A stretch of DNA of 10,706 nt from Pseudomonadota bacterium (GTDB taxonomy: Bacteria; Pseudomonadota; Gammaproteobacteria; Acidiferrobacterales; UBA6901), in NCBI GenBank assembly GCA_021785795.1, contig JAJYEK010000116.1, positions 1-10,706 on the forward strand. The letters run 5' to 3'. Under the pieces are notes generated by a model. It was given only the letters and a program-made list of their open reading frames with translations, was not told the DNA's origin and made no database searches. Both the position numbers and the translations under genes were made by a program. Below are positions 6,468 through 10,706 of the stretch, piece by piece (positions within the stretch are counted from its first letter, which is position 1; the number at the start of each line of letters is the position of its first letter).

Positions 6468-7526
6468 CTACCGTCTGATGCTCCGAACAGCAGCACGAAT
6501 AATCTTAGCGACACGCCATGAATAAAACACCGGACGCTTGACAGAAAATACGTCGAAGCGACGCGTGATCCGAACCAATGCCGAATGGTCGAACCCATAA
6601 AGATCCTGCACTGCCTGCGCTTTCTCCGGCGACTGGAGTATGCTAAACAACAGTTCCATGCCAAAGAGTTTCGCGTGGTTACCTCCAGCCTCTAATGCCG
6701 CCATCGCCAGCACAAACTCGACGGTCCTCGGATCCTTCGTAAACCGGCCTTCCATCTGCGGGAAGACCCGAAAGAGGGTCTGTGGCGTATCGATCGCAAG
6801 ATAGTTCCTGATGACCAGATAGTATTCGAATGCGGCGCCAACCACCGCCTCTGGCTTGTTGCCACTTGTGTTGGCCTCGTGCTCACGGATGCGAAACCGT
6901 ACAAGTTTCTCAGGCAGGACATGAATGGGGTACTTGAGACAGAGTCTTACCCACATATCTAGATCGCTCAGTTGGCCGAACCCTGGTCGATAGCCACCAC
7001 ATACTCTAAAGCACTCCCGTCGAATCAAGGCACTCGGGTGGCAAAGCACGTTACCCCGGTAAAACAAATGGTTCAGCCACTCGGGCTGGGAACGGTTGGG
7101 CTGCTCGAAGATACGTGAGTAAAAGTGGTGCCTGTCGGCCAGCGGCGCGCCATCTTCGCCGATGGTCGATGCGTTTGTGAATACCGCGCCCGTGACAAAG
7201 TTCTCATCGAAGAACGCGACCTGCCTTTCGAGCTTCGAGGGCTCCCAAACATCGTCGGAGTGATGAATCGCAATCAGCTCGCCCTTCGCCACTTCCGTAA
7301 TGGCCTTATTAATACCCCAGATCGCTCGCCTCCGAGTCGCGTTCCGGAAAGGTCTGATGCGCTGATCTCTATAGCTCGTAATAATGTCCCATGACGAATC
7401 GCTCGAAGCATCGTCCCAGATAATCAGCTCAAAATCCGCAAATGTCTGATCAAGCACGCTATCTATAGCATTCCTCAGGTACTTCTCGTGATTAAAGGAT
7501 GTCAAGATGACTGTTACTTTCGGCAT
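6468..7526 (-). CDS. GT2 family glycosyltransferase
   Basis: This 352-residue GT-A family 2 enzyme starts at once with the first Rossmann strand (MPKVTVILTSFNHEKYL). LIIWDDASSDSS (34-45) is the donor-nucleotide loop. IAIHHSDDVWEPSKLERQ (85-102) holds the metal-binding acidic motif. GNVLCHPSALIRRECF (158-173) and GQLSDLDMWVRL (184-195) match the acceptor-side region, where an Asp near 188-190 is the likely catalytic base. The last 100 or so residues are helical and basic (RRFDVF to RSIRR) and may contact the membrane. It is an intact cytoplasmic enzyme adding one sugar to the glycan. It is the last gene of the aminotransferase-WbqC block, 50 bp behind the WbqC gene, so it is probably co-transcribed. 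No strong ribosome binding site is visible before ATG. Its sugar donor may be the amino sugar made by that block. Confidence 0.87.
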   Translation of the reverse strand: MPKVTVILTSFNHEKYLRNAIDSVLDQTFADFELIIWDDASSDSSWDIITSYRDQRIRPFRNATRRRAIWGINKAITEVAKGELIAIHHSDDVWEPSKLERQVAFFDENFVTGAVFTNASTIGEDGAPLADRHHFYSRIFEQPNRSQPEWLNHLFYRGNVLCHPSALIRRECFRVCGGYRPGFGQLSDLDMWVRLCLKYPIHVLPEKLVRFRIREHEANTSGNKPEAVVGAAFEYYLVIRNYLAIDTPQTLFRVFPQMEGRFTKDPRTVEFVLAMAALEAGGNHAKLFGMELLFSILQSPEKAQAVQDLYGFDHSALVRITRRFDVFSVKRPVFYSWRVAKIIRAAVRSIRR

Positions 7527-7576
7527 GCGATGAATCTCAACGTGCCCGCATTAGCGATGTCACGCGGTTCACGGGA

Positions 7577-8305
7577 TCAGACACGAGGCGCCTCTGTCAG
7601 CACAGTGAGCTCGGTCATTGCCCGGACAATGTCCTGACCCGGATTCCACATAAGCACATCAATGATCGATAGATCCGGCTCGAACCCGTAATAACTTGTA
7701 TCATACGTAAACGTTTTCGTTTCAGAGAACAGGAGCGCGATATTGCGCTTTGCGAATGCAGAGGCACTGAACAAGTGCCTGCCACCGATCGGGTTCACAT
7801 AGGCCGACGCATGCATATGGCTCGCAATCTCCAGCGCCCAGTCCCCCGGGCCCATCTTCTCTGGGAAGGGGATCTCCGTCTCTGAGCAGATGATCGGATC
7901 GAATGAAATCTCCAGATAGTCACATACAGCCTTCAGACTCAACACGTTCAGATGGACAAGAGAATCATCGATCGCCGCGTCAAATACCCCCTTTACCAAG
8001 GAGACAACTGGCTTATAGAACGGCGCCCACTTCCGATAATGCGTCATCTTACCGATTACCGCATCGCGCGCTTTTTGGAGATCAAGCACTCTCGCGTCGA
8101 CAATCTTGGTCGATATCGACGAATTTGCCAACGGCACCGTAACATATTGCCATCCGTGCTGCGGATGCAGGATACGGTTCCGGTTAATCCAGGCCTTCGG
8201 TGTGTACTGGACGACATCAAACACGACCCAGCGATCAATAGCCGCGATCAGGGCGAAATGACCGAGATACGGGAAGAAATAAGGCTGCATGATACCGAGC
8301 TTCAT
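7577..8305 (-). CDS. WbqC-family protein
   Basis: This 242-residue protein has the hallmarks of the WbqC family. These are the N-terminal LGIMQPYFFPYLGHFALI (3-20), FDVVQYTPKAWINRNRIL (29-46), a central helical region, and a C-terminal YYGFEPDLSIIDVLMWNPG motif. The length is normal for the family, and no signal peptide or membrane segment is seen, so it should be cytoplasmic. The family recurs in O-antigen and capsule loci beside DegT-type aminotransferases, but I know of no firmly established reaction. Transfer of an acyl or amino-acid group to an amino sugar is a guess from context. Conserved Gln7, Asn41, Arg42 and Asn43 look like catalytic or binding candidates. ATG 8305 is preceded by a weak AGAG. 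A 137-bp gap separates it from the aminotransferase upstream. Confidence 0.87.
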   Translation of the reverse strand: MKLGIMQPYFFPYLGHFALIAAIDRWVVFDVVQYTPKAWINRNRILHPQHGWQYVTVPLANSSISTKIVDARVLDLQKARDAVIGKMTHYRKWAPFYKPVVSLVKGVFDAAIDDSLVHLNVLSLKAVCDYLEISFDPIICSETEIPFPEKMGPGDWALEIASHMHASAYVNPIGGRHLFSASAFAKRNIALLFSETKTFTYDTSYYGFEPDLSIIDVLMWNPGQDIVRAMTELTVLTEAPRV

Positions 8306-8332
8306 GGTCGCAGCTCTCTACTGCGCATATTA

Positions 8333-8348
8333 CGCCGACAACTCGGCG
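8333..8348. repeat. Small stem-loop ahead of the WbqC gene
   Basis: CGCCGA (8333-8338) pairs with TCGGCG (8343-8348) around a CAAC loop, with short TGCGC/GCGCA arms outside. It lies in the 137-bp gap between the aminotransferase stop and the WbqC start, about 28 nt before the ATG on the minus strand. It may affect translation or partial termination. It could also be chance in GC-rich DNA. Confidence 0.25.
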
Positions 8349-8442
8349 CATGACTAACCACCACTGTAGCAGCCTATTCTCGATCGCGTTGCGAGGCGGG
8401 CGGGTGCGGTCATGGCGCTGCTCGTCGGTCCCAGTCGCAACC

Positions 8443-9636
8443 TCACTTCTCAAGCCGCGCCTTGATAGCCGCACTCAACCGCTGCACATCGGCTAAGGTT
8501 TCGCAGATGCGCGTCACATCCGCCGGGCTCACCATCGCTCCTAAGGGCAGCTGCAATGTGTCACGGACTGCCTGCTCCGTATGCCGGAGACTCCCCTCGG
8601 GGATCGCCACCGTATTTATAAATGGAAGGCTGCGGTGCGCTGCGGGATAAAAATAGCGCCGCGCATGGATTTTTTCCGCCTTCAGCACCGCGAGCAGGTC
8701 GTCTCGCGTTATCCCAAACTGTTCGGCGTCAACTTGGCAGACCAAGTTCTGATAATTCGAGCGCGACACACCATACGGCTGTAATACCGTAAGCCCAGGC
8801 ACTGCCCGCAACAATGATGTATACAGGAAATGCAGTGCTTCATTGTTCGCCCGATTTTCCGGGAAATCATCGAGGCTCATCAAGGCAACCGCCGCCTGCG
8901 CCTCAGAGAGCCGCCCATTTGCGGTCTTGGCGACTACCATCCGTCTGGGTACGTGATAGCTGCGCATGGTCCGTAGAGTGTCTGCCAAATTATCATCGTT
9001 GGTGCAAATGCAGCCACCTTCCGTGGCACTCAAAACCTTTGTTGCGTGAAACGAGAATACCTCGAGACGTCCAAACGTCCCGACTGGCAGCTGCCCAACC
9101 TCGCAACCGAAGGCGTGCGCTGAATCAAAATACAGGGTCACGTCATAGTGTTTTGACAGTTCCTCAAGCTCCACGGGATTGCAGGCCCCACCCCAGAGAT
9201 GCACGCCAAGCACGGCGTTGATATCGCCCGCTTTCAGCCGCTGCTCAACATGCGTAAGCGACAATTGCTGTGTGCGTGGGTCGATGTCGCAAAAGACCGG
9301 CTCCAGACCGGCCCATACCAGGGACTGCGCGGAGGCGATGAACGTCCAAGCAGGCAACAGCACCTTGCCCGACAGTCCGAGCGCGGCGGCGGACATGATG
9401 AGGCCTATGGTCGCATTAGTGACGCAAACCACATTGCGCACACCAAAGAACTGTTGCAGTCGCGCCTCTAGGTGCTCCGCCAGCGGCCCCTGGGACGTGT
9501 AGTAACGCCGCCCAAAGATTCCCTTCATGGCCTTTTCATACCGCTCGCGGCTCGGAAAGTAGAACTGGCCCACTGGGACGTCTGTGCTGAACGCGGGCTT
9601 TCCGCCAAACAGGGCAAACTCGGACAAGGACCTCAC
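8443..9636 (-). CDS. DegT/DnrJ/EryC1/StrS-family aminotransferase
   Basis: This PLP-dependent sugar aminotransferase has 397 residues from the GTG start, numbered here from that start. YYTSQGPLAEHLEARL (46-61) and CVTNATIGL (71-79) form the cofactor-phosphate region. FDSAHAFG (170-177) carries the Asp that pairs with the PLP nitrogen. FSFHATKVLSATEGG (194-208) has Lys200 as the PLP-forming lysine. All catalytic parts are present, so it should convert a nucleotide-linked keto-sugar to an amino-sugar, probably using glutamate. The exact 3-keto or 4-keto substrate cannot be read from sequence. GTG at 9636 is preferred over ATG at 9672. It overlaps the upstream stop as GTGA, has GGAG six bases before it, and gives the usual short start before the ALFGGKPAF strand. 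It forms one transcription unit with the other aminotransferase. Confidence 0.88.
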   Translation of the reverse strand: MRSLSEFALFGGKPAFSTDVPVGQFYFPSRERYEKAMKGIFGRRYYTSQGPLAEHLEARLQQFFGVRNVVCVTNATIGLIMSAAALGLSGKVLLPAWTFIASAQSLVWAGLEPVFCDIDPRTQQLSLTHVEQRLKAGDINAVLGVHLWGGACNPVELEELSKHYDVTLYFDSAHAFGCEVGQLPVGTFGRLEVFSFHATKVLSATEGGCICTNDDNLADTLRTMRSYHVPRRMVVAKTANGRLSEAQAAVALMSLDDFPENRANNEALHFLYTSLLRAVPGLTVLQPYGVSRSNYQNLVCQVDAEQFGITRDDLLAVLKAEKIHARRYFYPAAHRSLPFINTVAIPEGSLRHTEQAVRDTLQLPLGAMVSPADVTRICETLADVQRLSAAIKARLEK

Positions 9637-9646
9637 AATCCTCTCC
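9633..9646 (-). promoter_or_regulatory. GTGA stop/start overlap with ribosome binding site
   Basis: On the minus strand GGAGAGG (9646-9640) precedes GTG (9636-9634), whose last two bases are part of the TGA stop (9635-9633) of the upstream aminotransferase. This arrangement is typical of translational coupling and suggests the two aminotransferases are made in matched amounts. Confidence 0.65.
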
Positions 9647-10706
9647 GCGCGAGGCGCTCCGAGATCATGCACCCCTCCCTTGAGACCCTGCGCATGAGCG
9701 TGACAATATCCGCAATGTCCGATAGCTGAACGTGTGCCCCACAGGGCAACAAGAGATAGCGTTCGCAGGCCTGCTCAGTCGCGGGTAAGGGAGGCACTAT
9801 CCTGGGGTAGCCGACGTCTTTGTGATGCAGTGGAGGCGAATAGTAGGGGCGGACCAGGATGTTCTCGGCGTGGAGAAGGTTAATCGTCTGCGTGCGCGTC
9901 AGCAGCCACTGATCCGTCAATTCAACCACAATATTCTTGTAGTCAGGACGTTCACTCTCATCATATTCAAGCAGGCGGATACCGGCGATGTCTGACAGCA
10001 ATTCCCGGTATGCGCGGTAGCGTTCTAGATTGCTCGCAACCTGCTGCTCAATGTCATCCAATGCCGCAAGGGACATGGCCGCGTGCATCTCATTCAGTTT
10101 CGCATTCAGGCTCATCCCATGGCTAACCACATCCTCTACCTCAAAACCGAACCGCTTCGTGTTTGCAAGTTGGTGCGCGAGCTTCCCGTCATTGGTCGTA
10201 ATATACCCGCCCTCGAACCCATTGATCAGCTTGCTTGCGTGAAGCGAAAAGACCTCGGCACCCCCAAACCCTCCAATTCGTCGCCCGTCATATATTTCAT
10301 AGGCGCTTTCAACGGAATCAAAGAGCACAGGGATATTCAGCCGCTTCCCGAGGTCTTCAATCTCACTTGCGGCACAGCAATTGACGATCGGATGCACCGC
10401 CAAGATGAGTGCGGTCCGGTCGCTTATGCACGGCCTGACGGTGTCCGCGGTGATCGAGAGGGTCTTCGGATCGACGTCGCAGAAATGCGGGGTCAGTCCT
10501 GCCCACGCCACGATGTCGTCCATTCGCCGATAAGTCAGTGATGGCAGGACAACCTCTGTTTTGCCTGGTTTTGCAAGGGCGGAGAGGCCAAGCACCAACC
10601 CCCAGAAGGCACCGATAACGACCACGCAATGGCGCACCCCATGGAAGGCGGCCAGACGCTCTTCCAGATGTTTTGCGAGAAATCCATCATTGGTATACCT
10701 CTTGTG
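9633..10706 (-). CDS. DegT-family aminotransferase, 5' end outside the window
   Basis: The reading frame is open to the window edge, and residues before the internal GTG at 10637 (YTNDGFLAKHLEERLAAF) are good family sequence. The visible 357 residues therefore lack only the N-terminus, and 10637 is not the true start. LFDSVESAYE holds the cofactor-binding Asp (about residue 130 of the visible part), and FSLHASKLINGFEGGY holds the PLP lysine (about 159). The phosphate-binding region reads IGAFWGL instead of the usual NGTxAL, and the middle carries VHPIVNCC. These look like marks of a distinct DegT subgroup. It is probably a sugar aminotransferase, though a different reaction is possible. It is the most upstream gene seen in its block and is clearly divergent from its neighbour, so the two probably differ in substrate. 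Confidence 0.85.
   Translation of the reverse strand, partial: HKRYTNDGFLAKHLEERLAAFHGVRHCVVVIGAFWGLVLGLSALAKPGKTEVVLPSLTYRRMDDIVAWAGLTPHFCDVDPKTLSITADTVRPCISDRTALILAVHPIVNCCAASEIEDLGKRLNIPVLFDSVESAYEIYDGRRIGGFGGAEVFSLHASKLINGFEGGYITTNDGKLAHQLANTKRFGFEVEDVVSHGMSLNAKLNEMHAAMSLAALDDIEQQVASNLERYRAYRELLSDIAGIRLLEYDESERPDYKNIVVELTDQWLLTRTQTINLLHAENILVRPYYSPPLHHKDVGYPRIVPPLPATEQACERYLLLPCGAHVQLSDIADIVTLMRRVSREGCMISERLARRGL

Noticed and set aside
7952..8353. 133-codon plus-strand frame opposite the WbqC gene
   Set aside because: The minus-strand frame carries clear WbqC motifs. This one is Arg-rich without a family match, as expected of a shadow.
10635..10637. GTG at 10637 as the start of the upstream aminotransferase
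   Set aside because: The frame stays open to the window edge and the residues before it (YTNDGFLAKHLEERLAAF) are conserved family sequence, so the gene starts outside.
1..10706. CRISPR array, tRNA, rRNA or toxin-antitoxin pair
   Set aside because: I found no regularly spaced direct repeats, no cloverleaf-like sequence and no rRNA-like segment. The coding content is accounted for by glycan genes.

Overview
The window is a surface-glycan (O-antigen, lipooligosaccharide or glycoprotein glycan) biosynthesis locus. The organism is probably a Gram-negative proteobacterium. The basis is moderate GC, Shine-Dalgarno-led genes including GTG and TTG starts, and a gene set of nucleotide-sugar aminotransferases, GT2 and GT-B glycosyltransferases, a PglK/MsbA-like flippase, a WbqC-family protein and a zinc-ribbon methyltransferase. 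No rRNA, tRNA or housekeeping gene is present, so I do not name a genus.

Layout. Positions 1-239 (+) hold the frameshifted 3' end of what looks like a transposase, so the cluster appears to abut an insertion-sequence remnant. Next comes a minus-strand block: a GT-B/CgeB-like glycosyltransferase (292-1707), a 245-bp spacer with a textbook G-quadruplex motif (1866-1882), a GT2 glycosyltransferase (1953-3041, best start TTG), a 366-bp AT-rich spacer, and a full-length ABC flippase (3408-5189). A divergent promoter region (5190-5418) separates the flippase from the only plus-strand gene in the cluster, a SAM-dependent methyltransferase (5419-6306). That gene converges on a second minus-strand block. 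In transcription order this block is a 5'-truncated DegT/DnrJ/EryC1 aminotransferase (9633 to the window edge), a second DegT-family aminotransferase (8443-9636, joined by a GTGA stop/start overlap), a WbqC-family protein (7577-8305) and a GT2 glycosyltransferase (6468-7526).

How it may work together (inference). The two aminotransferases would make one or two amino-deoxysugar nucleotides. The WbqC protein, of unknown biochemistry, may act on that amino sugar. The three glycosyltransferases would build an oligosaccharide on a lipid carrier, the methyltransferase may modify or cap it, and the ABC protein would flip the finished lipid-linked oligosaccharide across the inner membrane. No polymerase (Wzy), Wzx or chain-length regulator is visible, which fits a short pre-assembled glycan, although such genes could lie outside the window.

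The points most worth a second look are the intergenic G-quadruplex (a perfect mirror repeat), the interlocking inverted repeats in the divergent promoter, the WbqC/double-DegT module, and the eroded mobile element at the cluster edge.
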